Shown here: one piece after another, positions 1 to 14,300 of the stretch
Layout of the letters: every line of letters starts with the position of its first letter
Numbering within the stretch: the first letter of the stretch is position 1
Origin: Pempheris klunzingeri
Taxonomy: Eukaryota; Chordata; Actinopteri; Acropomatiformes; Pempheridae
Reading direction: 5' to 3'
DNA length: 64,000 nucleotides
NCBI RefSeq assembly: GCF_042242105.1
Contig: NC_092012.1
Coordinates: 14,417,223 to 14,481,222 of the forward strand
Made by a program: the position numbers and the translations under genes
Notes under the pieces: model-generated
The model's database searches: none
What the model was told of the DNA's origin: nothing
Seen by the model: only the letters and a program-made list of their open reading frames with translations

Positions 1-494
1 GGGAAAGTTTATGATATCTTTTAAGGTAGAGAATAACACCATGTAGAATTATTCTCATGAGGAAAACAGCATTTAAACATCCAAGCAATTTTCTTCAGCA
101 TATTAAAGCAGTAGTAGCAAAATATGTTCAAGTGACAGTAGGGGAGGATGGAGAATGGGGTTGGTTGTCTCGCAGGTTGGTTGTCACAGTGTTTATAACA
201 GCCAAGCTAGAGGGCGCTGTTTCATCATTTCAGGTGAGGAGAAATTTTGTAGTTTTATAGGTCAGAATAATTTTTAATGTTGCTGTTTTTGTGATTTAGG
301 AGATAAGGAATTTTATAAAACAAACATTTATTGAAAAGAGGAAGCTTATAACTTTAATTTTAGTCTGCTTTTCAGTTGTTAGCTTAAGACATGTGGTAGC
401 TAGCACGCCACATTTGTCTGGGGGTCAGGTTGCCTCACTGCTCCGATATAATAATACTGAAAATATGGCTTTAATCGGAGCTATAATTTTTTTT

Positions 495-763
495 TCCATT
501 CATTATCCATACAGCTCATCCTTCAGGGTCGCGGAGGGGGCTGGAGCCAATCGCAGCTGGACAGGTCACCAGTCAATCACAGGGTCGACACAGAGAGACA
601 GATACACACTCTCTCTCGCGCCAACGGGTAATTTAGAGCCACCAACTAATCAGTTCTTTGGAGCTGGAGAGAGCCCACACAGAAAGGCCCCAGGCGACTG
701 ACAGATTCAAACCTGGAACCTTCTTGCTGTGAGAAAATAGTGCAAACCACCGCACCACCGCGT
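495..763 (+). repeat. Teleost dispersed repeat (LINE-tail/SINE-like)
   Basis: The stretch contains ordered phrases of a repeat widespread in fish genomes: AGGGTCGCGGAGGGGGCTGG, then ACAGGTCACCAGTCAATCAC, ATTTAGAGCCACCAACTAA, CACACAGAAAGGCCCCAGG, CTTCTTGCTGTGAG and ACCGCACCACCGCG. I recognise the family but cannot assign a Repbase name. The copy is diverged and shortened; the frame 393-701 is inside it and is not a gene. Confidence 0.7.
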
Positions 764-933
764 ATTGTCCTTCATTTTACTCCTCATCACAAAGAATAAT
801 TCAAACAGGTAATCATGATTCACATTAATGGTTCGAACAATTTGACAAACACCATAAGTATTATAGAAGTGGTGATTCTATTTATTTTTAAAATGATTTG
901 GCGTCTCTAAACCCCATTACCCCAATTATAGGA

Positions 934-972
934 ACAACCAACCCCATACAAACCTGTGATGGGGTTGGTTGT
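934..972. repeat. Inverted repeat, 14-bp perfect arms
   Basis: The arm ACAACCAACCCCAT (934-947) is matched exactly by its reverse complement at 959-972, with an 11-nt loop. The right-arm motif ATGGGGTTGGTTGTC also occurs at 155-169, with a partial copy at 174-185, so the motif itself is repeated. It may mark the end of a small transposon. Confidence 0.75.
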
Positions 973-1891
973 CAGGACTGTTGTAACACGTGTTGTTGAT
1001 GAGCAGTTCACATGACAGTAAAAAGGATGACAACAAACCCCGGCCTCCCTTATTAACCCTCAGTATTAATGCACTGTGCGGCCGTGTAGCAGTGCTCATG
1101 CTTTTCATGTGTGGATTTTTGATATGTAAAGTAGCACCCATCAGATCAATGAGGTGGAGTGAAGGCACATCATCTCCAGGTGCGATTACAATGTTTCACA
1201 AAATGAAAATAAAGTGACTGACTTATTGTTTAACAAACTTTCCCACCCTGTAGGACAAGAAAAGGGTAAAAAAGTGTAAAGTAGGTGTTCAGCTTAATCC
1301 TACGCAGAGACATTTGATGCGAACACTCAGTCCCATCAAATGTCACCCTTAATTGCTAAAAAGGACACAAGCAGGGGAAGAGTAATATGGCGGCTGGAAT
1401 CAACAGTGAGCCTCTCAGTCAGGAGCGCTAATAACAGCCTGGCACTGACAGCCACCAGAGTGATGTGTACAGACGTAATAAGGTTACCAGCAGCATGTGG
1501 TAGCTGGTGCCAGACTAACTGTGCCTTTTGGGATCTTAACAGCTTCTCCTAATGCATAGCTTTGGGGAAAGCTGTCATTGAGATGTCAGCTGTAAAGAGA
1601 GGTAATTTCTGGCATCTGGCAAATTGGTGAATTACATATTTCTGTCTCCAAAAGTGATATCGGTATGCTTTGGGCCTTGTGTTTGTGAGATGACAAATCA
1701 AGGTAACAAAAGGCTCTGGAGTATGTCTGGCAGGAGAGGTGTCACAGTCTGTTTCTTTATGAGGTCTGGGGTGTTAAAATAGCAGAAATCACAGATAAAC
1801 CTTTAACCCGCATTTAACAACAAAGCTATTTAACATGTATATTATTAGTAAACTCAATACTCGAGCATTTGAAGCATTTTAACTACCGTTT

Positions 1892-1897
1892 TTTAAT
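1892..1897 (-). terminator. Candidate dennd2b poly(A) signal (ATTAAA)
   Basis: On the minus strand the sequence reads ATTAAA here, about 440 nt downstream of the dennd2b stop. I saw no AATAAA on this strand closer to the stop. Use is not proven. Confidence 0.35.
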
Positions 1898-2337
1898 AAA
1901 AGATTGCAAAAGACTCCATGAAGAGTTACAATCATTTTCTTCATTGTCTTGATCCATGTACAGTTTTCGAATAGGTTTTACACTCCTTAAACAGAGGACA
2001 ACGCTGTCGTGAAATAATGCAAAATGAAAACATATGAACTGTACATCTATGCCCATGTCAAGTCACATACGCTCACACATCTTGATAACACTCTTCACAA
2101 GCACACATGGACATCAGTGGTTACTTCCAGCTCACTCGCTGTGTACCGTCCTGTTATTACTATCTCATAAGGTACTATAAACATACACTGAGAGTATCAC
2201 AGACAGCTTACAGTGAGATAATATGTACATGTTTACAGAAAAAACAAAAGACAAAAACGTGACAGTCATCATAATGGGAGAGTTGAGACATCTGGTCTTC
2301 AGTTTGCTGTATGGCTGAAAACAGGATGATTTCCCCC

Positions 2338-2372
2338 TCAGTTCTTTTTGTGGAGAAACTTCATTTTACTTC
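2338..2372 (-). CDS. dennd2b: dennd2b last coding exon and stop
   Basis: Encodes SKMKFLHKKN and TGA (2338-2340), matching the conserved KMKFLHKKN C-terminus of DENND2B. The acceptor TTTTTAG is at 2373-2379. Too short to stand out as an open frame; found from the expected tail sequence. Confidence 0.92.
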
Positions 2373-5300
2373 CTAAAAACAGTTAAAACAAATGCATTAG
2401 ATCAAGTAAAATGTGTCTGAGAGAGATGACAGATCTCTGAACTTAACTGAGGTGATTATACTGTGTGTGGGGATTAAGTCAGGCTGAGATTAAACATGGT
2501 TTGGTTTGATTTAGCAATGACTGATCCGTCTGCACCCTGTGTAGAAATTTGAATATCTGCTAAAGTGTAAGCTTTCCTGATAAAACCTTTAAAGATCCCC
2601 ACGACATGTTTAAAGATGTACAGAATAGTCTCACTTTGAGCAATAATTTGTGACAAATGTGGAAACAGCCACTGCACACATGCATCAATGTCCACAGTGA
2701 AGCACTGCAGTGAAGTAGCTATAAGAAAAACACGTTTTTAAAAAACTATGATGAACTACTGATGGACCTCCTTCATGATCTGTTTGTTCATGATTTGTTG
2801 ATATGTATAAATTAAAATCTGGGCAGAACAAATGAGTGGCAGGAACTGAAGTTTGGAACAGTTAGTGTGTGGCTCCCTCTGGCGAGATTTTTTTTGTAGT
2901 GAGGGTGTTCAACATAATTAGAAATTAAAGCAGCCTTTTAAAACTGCTTTAATGTTTCTTTTTTTTTTTTTGTATTCCTGCAATTGAAGTCTCCTGCAGA
3001 ACTCACCAAGGCCTTTCAGAAACTTGTTGACTCCACTCTGCTCTGTGTCTGGCAACTCCTCCAGATACTGATCCACCCTCTGCTCAAACAGACCTGTCCA
3101 CAGCACAATACAAGAGATTAAAAAATATATATAACATGTCATCTTGATATTCCAGGAGGTTAAGTTAAAAACACACTGACGATAACTTTCAGCCACTAGA
3201 GATCAGTATTACTGCAGTGCCCTCTCCTGCACAGTTAGTGTTACAGTCAGTGCAGGGGTGGAAACCCACAGAGAATAGTGTACAGACTTCTCATCAAACT
3301 TTTAAGGCAGAAGGAGGACATTCATGGAAAGAAGTGACTCTCGGGGAAGGACAGTTTACCTTTAGCCCGGGTCTTCCTCAGCTCCCGATCCTGAATGAAC
3401 CCTGCAAACATCTGAGACTCCATGAAGACGCAGAGGAAGCGACGGATGCTTTTAGACGCCACAGACTTGCGGAAGGCCTCTCTTTGGAAAACACGCTCTC
3501 CACGCTCATTCTGATGGATAAACAGGGAGTAATGGCCAATGGTCTCCAGAAAGAAGCGGATGAACGCCTCTGACACCAGGCTGTTTAGGGAATTATACTC
3601 TGTAGGCACAAGGGAGATGGGATTAACCAGAGGACTTAGTTATTCATATTACTTACATTGGTATTCATAATAAAGTATGGCATGTTGATATTTTCCAAGA
3701 GATAGTCTGATAGTTGTTAAAGTATCCTGAGAGCAGGCCAAGTCAGATTAAAGTAGAATATATGGTTTGGCTCAGCATTCACAGCCACATAAGTAATAAA
3801 ATGTGCCCACAACTATTGTTAACTACGTGGAGATTCGGGGACGTATCCCATAATGCTTGGTCAAATCAGCCCGAATATAATTAACCATAAAATCAGAAAT
3901 AATAACAATGCGGTTGTCTTTTTATTGGTGTTGTCAAAGTGTGTCAAAAGTAGAGAACTAGACAAGAGCCATTGGAAAATCTGAGCAAGCTCACAGACCA
4001 TCACGGCGAGAGAAAAGAATTCATTTTCCTCTCATATCGGCTGTTTTGTCCGATAAGTGTGAGGCGTCATGACCGGCTCGTAGGCCTTGCACACTAATGC
4101 AAGGTAGTTAAACGAGGGAATTGCTGTGTGTAGTAGTATTGTGTAAAGTCAAGTCTAAACATCCTTTTAATTCAATCTAATGCAACCACATACACTGTTG
4201 GCTGGAGGTTTTATTTTGAAGAATGTGGAGCGCAGAGTCAGACAGTGCGTCCCATGTCGGCTCTCCTCGTGATAAATGCAGCAACATTAAACAGCGTGAG
4301 TGTCTTTGAAAAAAAAGGATCAGGTTTTAGTTATTATTATCCATATTTGTGTCTTATTTTTGCTCTGTGAAGCACTTTTGTTGCCTTTTGAAAAGGTGAT
4401 TTAGAAATGCCCTGTGGGTAAACCTTCCTAAAATCCAATCCATCCATCTCATTTCAAAAAGGAAGACATCTGTAATGTAGTGTGTTTGACTGCTTTTCTT
4501 CTCATAATTATACAACTTGTGACTGTTTCAAGGTTGTTTTACCACATTACTCACAATCAAAATTCAGTGGAACACTGAGCTGAAAAGTTGGCATGATCGG
4601 TCAGCTCGATATGTACCTTTCATCAACAGTAACATCATGTTATCTTCACAGCCTTTGTGAATCACTGTCGTGACTCTTCAGAGGACGTCACCTCGAGCGA
4701 GTTTCACTGAGACTGAACAGAAACTGTTGCCCTAATTAACAGGGAAAACATCTGTCTGAGCAGGAAGGGATGATTTGTCACTTATTCACCTTCATCCGAC
4801 TCGCTGTCAGAGTCCTGATTGATGATGTCATTCCTCTGCTCCAGAGCTTGCTCAAGAGCTGCCTGAAGTTTCCGTGGCAACAACGAGGCCTCGTCGTCCA
4901 TCTATAAACAACCAAAAACACTGCAGTCACCAGTGATAAACAACAGTGTTTGGAGAATACATTTCAAAGGCTCAGACCTACAACAGAGAACCGCATGTTT
5001 TACAACCCTGTTTAAAGCGGAACCATGTCACTTTTGAAAGGAGAAAAAACACAATCTTTCCCTTACAAATGAAAACTTCAATTCATAAGCAATAAAATAC
5101 AAACTCACTCAACTCAGCACATTGAGGGGTTTTGATGTTTCAGTCTTACTTGGTCTGGTATGACCAGTAATGTAATGTGATGGCTAATGTTTAGTAGCTT
5201 TAGTTTGAAAACGTATTGTTACTGATATTGTTGCTGTACACACAATATACAATATAGACACTGTTTGCTGACTTAAAGGTCCCATATTCTGCTGATTTTC

Positions 5301-8300
5301 AAGCTTGTACCAGTATTTGGACGTCCTACTAGAGCAAGCTTGCATGATTTTTTTCTCATAGCAGACATGGCTGCTGCTGCTGCTGCTGCTGCTGTTTTCA
5401 GCCTTTGTCTGAACGTTTCGTCAAAGAACAGAACAATCTGCTGTTTCGCTCTTGCATTCAATGTCTTTGTGAGACCACAAAGTGAGGAAAAAATAATGGC
5501 GGACAGCAAGAAGGACACAAAAGGTTTTCAGTGGGAAGGGACAGCCGGCCTGCTGAAGGGCTGGAGGAGGTCACATGACAGATCCCCTTGTGACATCATA
5601 AAGAGAGTCAAATCTAAATGGTGTGTTTTCACACGTCTACTGACAGATGGAGTAGAAATAAAAGAGAGAAGGTGGTCTTTTCTCATAGTTTGGTGGTCTG
5701 TAAGCACACTGTTGACACATTTATGTTGAAAACACATTTTGCACTTTGTATAACATGGGACCTTTTAACACCTTTGTTACTGCTACATTTTACATGTCAT
5801 AGATAAACACTTACATGACACATGATAAACAGTTAATGGTTTTATCCCAAAAATCTAATGAAAAGATCAAGGAGACATAGACTGACCTGTCGGATGAATC
5901 GGTCAGTTCCCAGGTCAACCATTAAAGCCTAAGAAAAGGAAAACAACAGTGAATCATTCTTCAGAACTTCTTTGATCTTTCGTAAGAGAAATGTTTATTC
6001 CATCTACAGTGCAAACGTACATTTGCTCTCTGCAAAGCCTAATATGTAAAATAAACAAGCTTCATATTCAAAGAGGCCACAGCACAAAAAATCTATATAA
6101 AGCAATTTTCTTGAGGATATTTTAGAAATGTTTTAATACGTCAATCAGAAACAGGTAGAGTGAAAGAAACACCCAGCAGATGTTGCTGACGGCCCATTAA
6201 CAAGTCAGCGTGTGTGACTGTGAGGCTTTTCACATGAATCACCTCTCAGTCTGAGAGATAGATGTACTTGTAGCCAAATAACACAAAACGTTAAAGATTT
6301 TCACCAGGTGCAAAGCTAATACCTGTATAACTAATTAAGGACAATGTTTCACTTCTTCTGCCAAAATCTTAATTGTGGGCCAAAACTAGAACGAGAGGGC
6401 CAGAGATCTTTGGCTGGTCCTGTCCTGACATTGCTCTGCCTCTACTACTACTTGAGGTCACTCTCAATGTATGTTAAATGCTTATACATACATGTACAGT
6501 GTAAATACAATGTGTAGCGGTTCATTCAATTGATTCATTATTTTAAAATGTTAGCAAATCATGGAAAATGCCCATCATAAGTTCACAGAACCTTTTGTGA
6601 CATTTTAGGATGTCTTGTATTGTCTGATCCAACACAATGATGCTATTGTAATAAAAGTTATTATTCACATTTGAGAAGCTGGAATGAGTTTTTGCAATTT
6701 TTGCTGAAATTTATTAAACAACTTGATGATGTCATACAATCACATGTATAGAAATGTTTGGCATTTTGTTATTATTTTTTGTTCAATCACATCAACAACC
6801 ACATCTAATAGTTTAAGATGTAGCACTAAACTAGTTTTTTAAAAATTGAAGGTGCACTAATTGTGAATCAAATGACCATATGTATTGTGAGAGTACCTGA
6901 GAGTGAAAGTAATGTCGACTGTATCGACGGAACAAAAAATCCAATTCTGCAGTTAATGAGGTGATAAAATATCAGTGTTGTTTTTACAGCTTATTTAACT
7001 GCCATAAGGGGACCTAAAACAGTGACGGTACCTTTTAAATTGCTCTGGTCTGAAAGATACTTTCTAAAAAGGTGACCTCAGTTTTGAATCATTTGGTTGG
7101 AAGTCACCACCTAATATAATAAGACTAGAGGCAGAGGGTGTCAAACAGACACAGCAACAGTCTGCTAATTCATAATGGAATTACTCTGAATCTGCATAGT
7201 TGTAATTTATCAGCCAAGAAAATAATATCTACCTTTCCAACTGTATTTTATTTCAATCTTTATTTAGTCGGGCACTGTCATTGAGATTAAGATCTCTTTC
7301 ATCTGCTTCATTCCAAGAAAAAAGCTTAATTTAGAGAAAAAACAGAAGACAGAGACAGAACAATCAGGGACATCTAGATGGTGATTCAGGTAGACGGACA
7401 CAGAAAACACGGACACTCACTTCTTCCACAGGCAACTCTTTGAGCTTCGGCAAAGAGCTGGACAGCAGCCCCACCAGGAAGGGAGTGGGACAGCAAACAA
7501 TATCCAACATGGACCCCGGCAGCACAGGGATGAAGGTGTGTTGCCAGGAGAAGGGGTAGAGCAGCGCCACCACTGCGTGCATGCAGCTGGACAGGGTGCT
7601 GATGATAGGAGGAAAAAAAACAAAGAAAAAGACACACGCCATCAGTCACCTTCACGCAACAACAAGAGGCCACACCAGATTAAACTGCACACGGTCAAAA
7701 CAGGGCAGATGTTTCACTAGATAATGACAAACTTTTTTTTTTTTCCACAATGAAAGGGGAGTGGTGGTTTATGTGGTAACAACATTTTCCTAAAGATACC
7801 GCCTACTGCTGTCATAAGCTTTTATAAAGTAAAAAAAATCATTAACTGATCATTATACTGAAGTATAAGAGCACGAACATTATATTTCAATCACTAAGCT
7901 ATTTTCTTAGGTTAAATGACTACTTGATCCTCTTTTCCTTGAAACAGTTACTTTTCTATGAGGGATAAGAGCACAGCTATGTGCTCTGGCTTTGACACTT
8001 TGTTCTTTCTCATCTATTGCACCTCCCCTTCTCCAACAACATCTACTAAAAACCACAACAAGGATGGTTGAGCCCAATATAATGCATTATTGTGACATTA
8101 CTTTGTCTGCAGGGGTGGCGTGACTCTGACATGTTGCTATAGTTAAGCTGGAGACTTGTTGACGCAATACCAAAAGGCAGCAATTCGGTTTAACTCCGAC
8201 AGCTGTGGTATAAAATCGGGATCAGAAATAGCATAGCAGCCCGTCTTTCTCACGATCCGTCGCTTGTTGACAGTGGCTGACCCTCCTCCCCTCTGTCCTC

Positions 8301-11300
8301 TACATACTGTCCAATCCATGTACACAAAGAGAGTGAAAATAAACTGTGGGTCCAATCACACCCGCACACACACAGTGGAGCACTAAATCAGTATGGATCA
8401 AGAACGAGACGAGGGATCAAAAATGGTATGCAAACGCACCCCACTTGAGATATACACACTTTTAATGAGGAGTGCTTTCCATGGTCGCTGTCATCAGCAG
8501 CAGACAGAACATCCATGTAAACACAAGATACTCCCTTTTGTGTGACCTCATTCACACTGAGGTTCAGCTTCTGCCTGGAGAAACTTTTAACTACATTTTA
8601 AAGCAACATACAGAGATCAGCACCCTAATCAATGTACTGAGATAGATGACAAACTCCCACAAACTTTTCCACTCCAGGCTACATGTTTGCCGCAGGCCTT
8701 TTCATCTTAACTTCCCATGAGTCAAATTGCCAAGATTAAAATGTGTTTTCTTGACAGGGTAAAATAGAATTACACCAGCAGAAACCCAAAGGCTACAATA
8801 ACCACAGCGTTCAGTTTTTTTAGGCCCTTTCCAGCTCACTCATAACATGAAGCACTTGCAGCTTTGCTTTGGCCGGTCTGATTTCCATTTGCCTGAGGAG
8901 GGTTTGATAATTCCTAACAGATCCCGTCTCCTGGGTTTGACGAGTTCCAACAGGGAGTGATGGGGCACAGATCTCTGAAAACCTTCGCCACAGGCTACAC
9001 GCGGCCCGACACACCACTGATACCAAAAGGATCAATTACACTCATTCCCCAACCACACACTCTTGGGAGAAGATGAACTTGCAATGAAAACACTCTGCAC
9101 TACCAGAGGTTGCCACTCAACTCTGGAAAGAGAGAGAGGGACATTCCCATTAGATCCCGACTAAAAACTCCTCGGATCACACGGGTCATACAGAAAAAAG
9201 GAGAAAATGCTGTGTGGCCTTTGTGCCTGCTAATAGGTGAGAATAACAAATATGTGAAAGAATTAAACATCATAAATGAAAGATCTTAATAGGACAGCGT
9301 CGGCAGAGGGAAATTTTATACAAAACTTTTTCCCTTATGAATTTGATTTATTGTTTTGGGTTTGTGTATGTGGATAAGTATTGTGGTTGTACCATATTAG
9401 ATTGTATGGTTTTTTGTACCAAGAGCAGAGGAGTGGCTCGAGGGATGGAAATGTTGGTCCACCACTTTGGTCCAGACTGAAATATTTTAATAACTATTAG
9501 ATGGGTGGTCATAACATTTTCGTCTATTCTTTGGCAAAACTAGTGGCATTACCATCAGTTTCAGCTGCACTTTGTGTTTAGAAACCCAAAGTCTACCTTT
9601 GTGTGGACTGGCAAGATTATACAAAAGTTTGCAAGACAAAACTTTTTTAAATGTTAAACCCCAAAATTTCACCATGAAAGCATAAACTAAGATTTAAAGA
9701 TTAATTTGATTCTGACTGCACACTCAAAAGTCATGTCAATCTATGATCCCACTCTCAAGAAAAGAGAGAAGAACCGGTTCTGCTAAGGTGAGGTCTCTGC
9801 AGAGCTGTTGTGTTGAGGTTTGGGAGCTAATCCTGACGTATTAGCTCTCGTAGGTCTGCCAGTCCTGGTTTAGTGTGTGTGAGGCTGAACTGGCAGATGC
9901 TCCAGGAAACATGGGATCCAGAAGCTTAGTCTGTGAAGCCCAGAGGAGGAGGGAAAATTTCAGTGTCCGAGACAGAGAGAGGAACGGAGACAAAAGTGTG
10001 GTATCTGCACACGCTTCACAACTTCACTGAAGCACTACACTGTGTCTGCCGGTCCTGGCATGGGTAACACTGATTCCATAGGCCGAGGACAAAGAGGACT
10101 CAACTGACAGAAAACTGAACAACAGCTGTCAGACAACAGCTGTGCCACAGAGCTCTGCAAAACCTTTCTTCAATGTTAAAGCTCAAAATAACACATAGAA
10201 GTCATATAACGAGGCAGGAGAGCACATATGGGCCTATAGGATTCATGTGACAAGCTGCTCATGGTGTATTTTTATTCTCAAGCAGAATGTTCTCTGCTCC
10301 CTTAGTCCCCAAATCGTTTTCCCTCACTTCCTGTCTTTAAGGATCTCCAGCCCTCGGTCTCTCCGGCTCCACAGAAGGCAACAGCAGAAGCCATTTTACA
10401 ATGAGAAATGGCTTCCCGGTGGGAAACTCTATACGTGTTCTTATTTAAACCGCAGTAACGTCTGAGTTTGATCAGCGCTGTCTAGAGAGCAGATGAATGT
10501 GTGCAGGTGTTTGTGTATATGAGCATCTACATGTGTATGTGAGCCTCTACATGTGGGCGTAAACATTCACGGGAACGATACTGATGTAAAAATCAGCTGG
10601 TCGGGCTCTGGTAGTCTTTCTTGATTCTTTGAAAAACAGAAACATTTCACATGTTTACAGTGTGTGGATTTCACTCTACCTCTGAGTTAAATACCACATG
10701 GGAAAACGGTTAAGTTGTTAAAAGCGGTTTTGGCTTCGTTCCAGCTCTGCAGAACATGTTACAGAAAGTGTTTGAGAATAACAGAGGACTTGATTAAATG
10801 AGTATGCTGCCATAATCATTCAATGCTAATAAATCAATGGTAATAATTCTACCTGTCTGAGGTTTAAAATCATAATACTGATCATAATACTGAAGCTGAA
10901 AAACGTGTTGGTCCTCTTCATACCTCCGACTCCGAGTGTCTACACAAGAACCCAAACAGCCTCCACTACCACAAAAAAGTGAGCTTGATCAATCCACCAT
11001 GGCCACGAGAAAAGCTTTAAGAAGCCATTGTTTAGTTTCCCTCTACAGTCTCCTCCCTTTCTATTCTTCCTCTCTCTCTTCCTCTCCAACACAGACTTCC
11101 CATCTTTTCATTGTACTTCTTGCCTTTATTTTTTGCTACCTAAATCGACCTGTGATACGTCCTCCCGCAACAGAACATTCCTGCAATGAGAGACTGTTTC
11201 ATAATTTCAGTTTGAATGGGGCAGTTCTGATTATAATAATGGAGGAAAGTTGGTGAGATTTTATCATCTTGAAAATGGAGTCATGTCAGGGAAAGTCATT

Positions 11301-14300
11301 TAGATGTAATATGTATTAACACTTACTGTAAGAGTATTTCAATCCCATGCCAAGTGATACAATACAATTCAGTAACCATCCTAAACTCTAGCCCGAGGGC
11401 TGACAGAGGCTGTTTATACAAGTCTGCTGGACTGACAAAACTCAATGTGCATCTGCAGGTCAATTGAGTTACGCAGTTACAGATTATCTGATTAGGCAAC
11501 CAACTTGTTATTACAGGCAGTGGATGGTGAATGATTACTTTAAAAGACATTGTCTGTGCAGACTTTTCGTGTAGAGGCAACAACCCCTCTGGAAAAACCA
11601 ACAAAAGGCTTTGGTGTAATATTACAAGAGTTAAGTGAACGTAACACCAACGAGTGATAGAGGACCTCACAGAAAACTATTGCCTAACATGGCTTTTCCT
11701 CTCGCTTCCTGCTTGTATTGGGGATCCATTTCAAGGGAAAGAAACATACATCATGTTCTGCTGCTGAGGTATTTTGGGAATGGATTATGTACCAGAGCCC
11801 CAGAGGGAGAGGCCCTTTTTATCATAGGAGTCATTAATGTTCCAGTGAAGCCCTGTCATTGTTTTCAAAAGAAACCAAAACACGGAAGCTCTGCATGCAT
11901 GCATGCGTGTTTGCACATTTAAATCCACACGTGCACACAGTTTGAGCAGATCGTACAGTAAGCATATTGAAGATGCATATGCATATTTAAGATGCAATTT
12001 AATTTGTTGTTTGAAGTTTTCCTTTATGCATCCTTCCTTTACTGCAGATATTTTATCTGTTGTGCTGCTTTATAGTAATCTAACCTGTGGCCAGTCTGAA
12101 TTTGAATGGTGGCTCACAATGGCAACACCAACATGCTGATGTTTAGCTGGTTTAATGTTTACCTTGTTCACCATCTTAGTTAGTGATAACATTTGCTAAT
12201 TAGCACAATACAAAGTACAGCTGAGACTGATGGGAATTTAATGCATGTATTTGGTCATAGATTAAAATTCTGATGTGATGATCGTGCTGGAGGAAAAAAA
12301 CGAAATTGCCAGTTATCACAATTCATCCTGTGGGGAACATGTATGTGTGAGCTAAAATTTCACGACAATCTATCCAATGGTTAGGAATTTCACCCATAAC
12401 CACAAACGTGAACCTCACGGTGGCAGCAGAAGGAAAGAAGAAAAGTCAAGACAATCACTAAAGTCAGTAGGGTACATCCTCTGAGGACCATGACTGAATC
12501 CACTTTGTTATGCAAACAGTGAGTGATGACTGAACTTTTTTTTTAAATAATTACTATGGAGGAACGCTCATCTCTTTGGGTACACAGACATTGTATTGTA
12601 TTACATCATAAATGATTGCTATGCAAGATATAAAATTGCCAAATTGCCTGTATATTTATACCATCACTGTCTTGGGCAATACATCACGATAATATTGTAT
12701 CATGAGCTACCCCATGAATCCCACCCAGTGACTCCTTGATGTTATCATTTCTGATAATGAGCAGCTTAGACCGATTTCCTCCAGGGACGCAGAGAGTGCC
12801 GTAGCTCATATGTAGGGAGCGAACGTGGCATCGTAAGTCAAACGGTGACCGTCGAGCCACAGATCACAGAGGGCAGAGTCGCGCTCACAGGAAGTGCATT
12901 CCTTCTCCTCACAGTCACTGCCCCCACTGATGTTTGTTTAAACTGGGCTTTGATACATGGAGAGATTACTTCTCCACTCACATCTCCTCCCAGTCCACCC
13001 TTGCCTCCAATGCTCTAAAAGTACCCCTCTCTTTTCTGTAACGAGAGACCAGACTAGGACAAGGAGTCCTTGGAGACTCCTCACATCTTATCAGCTCCAC
13101 CCTATTCTCCTCTGGCGGTGACTCTCATTGGTGTCACCCACTTTACTCCTAGTAGCAAAACTGGCAGCTGACTGACTGACTAGCTAACTGACTGACCTGT
13201 CTTAATTTCTGATACTCATCAATACATAATAATTGAAACAGTCCCACACATGGTGCATCTGTCAAATCCCAGGAGATAAAACCACAGCACAATGCTACTA
13301 TCATGTGTCTGTGGAATAAATGTTTCTCAGTCTGATGACCAGGAGGCATGGAAAACTACAGCAGTGTGCCAGGGCAGGTAAAACAAAGCTCATAATGCCT
13401 TTAAGCCCCTGGAGCAAAACTAACAGACATAAGTACATCCTTTGATTATCTGTGTGATCATAATTGTTATCACATGTATTGGGCAGGGCAAGGACGCAAA
13501 ATTACATGGCTTTGTTTCATTTAAGTGATAATTTGACAATGACGTTCTCAGTGCAAAGTGACTGAGAGTCATGGTGGAGACTCACCTGAGTTTATCAGCC
13601 ACAAAGATGACTCTACGCTCCAGCAGCAGCGAGGCAAAGACTCGGATCACCTGCCGTACACTGAGGCAACTGAACAGGCTGTCAAAGTCCACGTGCTCCA
13701 ATCTGGAGTCAGTGGGCCGCCTCAGCTCGATGACCTGAATGACCACATAATATTTCAGATTTAAGTCATCACAGTATGTGGATCTTATTGACTAACGGCA
13801 TTTTCTTTCACACAACTGTATCTGAAAATATTTTTGGGTAAATGGGCCTAATTAAAGTAGTGAAAGAGAAGATGGTTTCTGCTTTGCCAGCAGCTCTGAC
13901 CTCATTTCCTGCACCGGGCAGGAAGGTCTTAACTTTGATGATCTTCCCTGGTGCAGGGAAGGGCGACTCCATCAGACTCCTCATGAAGGGGTAGACCAGG
14001 GCCGCTGAGACGCCTCGCCGCCGCTCCACCTCATCCAGGATCTGAACAGACCACAATTTCATTAACATGTTTCAACCAGGTTTAAAATCAACAGCAGATA
14101 AGTCTCCGGAAATCTGTTTTTATTGATGTTGAATAAATGGCTAAGCAAGACCCAAAAAGTGCACAGTCACATATTGACCATGGCAACAATTAATGGAAAC
14201 ATATTGTTATGTGATTGAGTACTAGCAATTTTCTGGAACTTTGTATTCATTTTCTGTTTTGAAAGATAGCAAATGAATTTCTTTCCATGCCTCTGTGATT

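Larger units (their letters stand above)
1..1880. other. Sequence downstream of dennd2b, no gene recognised
   Basis: No exon with recognisable coding sequence was found on either strand. The stretch holds a dispersed repeat at about 495-763, a 14-bp-arm stem-loop at 934-972, and two further copies of the stem-loop arm motif at 155-187. Short open frames here lie in the repeat or look like chance. Confidence 0.6.
7599..13585. other. dennd2b intron between exons 13 and 14
   Basis: About 6 kb with no coding exon recognised on either strand. It contains the two repeat fragments at 9425-9535 and 12100-12500 and a poly(T) run near 7732-7744. The open frames in it show no family resemblance. Confidence 0.6.

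Noticed and set aside
5340..5729. Plus-strand 129-codon frame with an alanine run
   Set aside because: The alanines come from the (CTG)8 repeat and the frame lies in a non-autonomous MITE.
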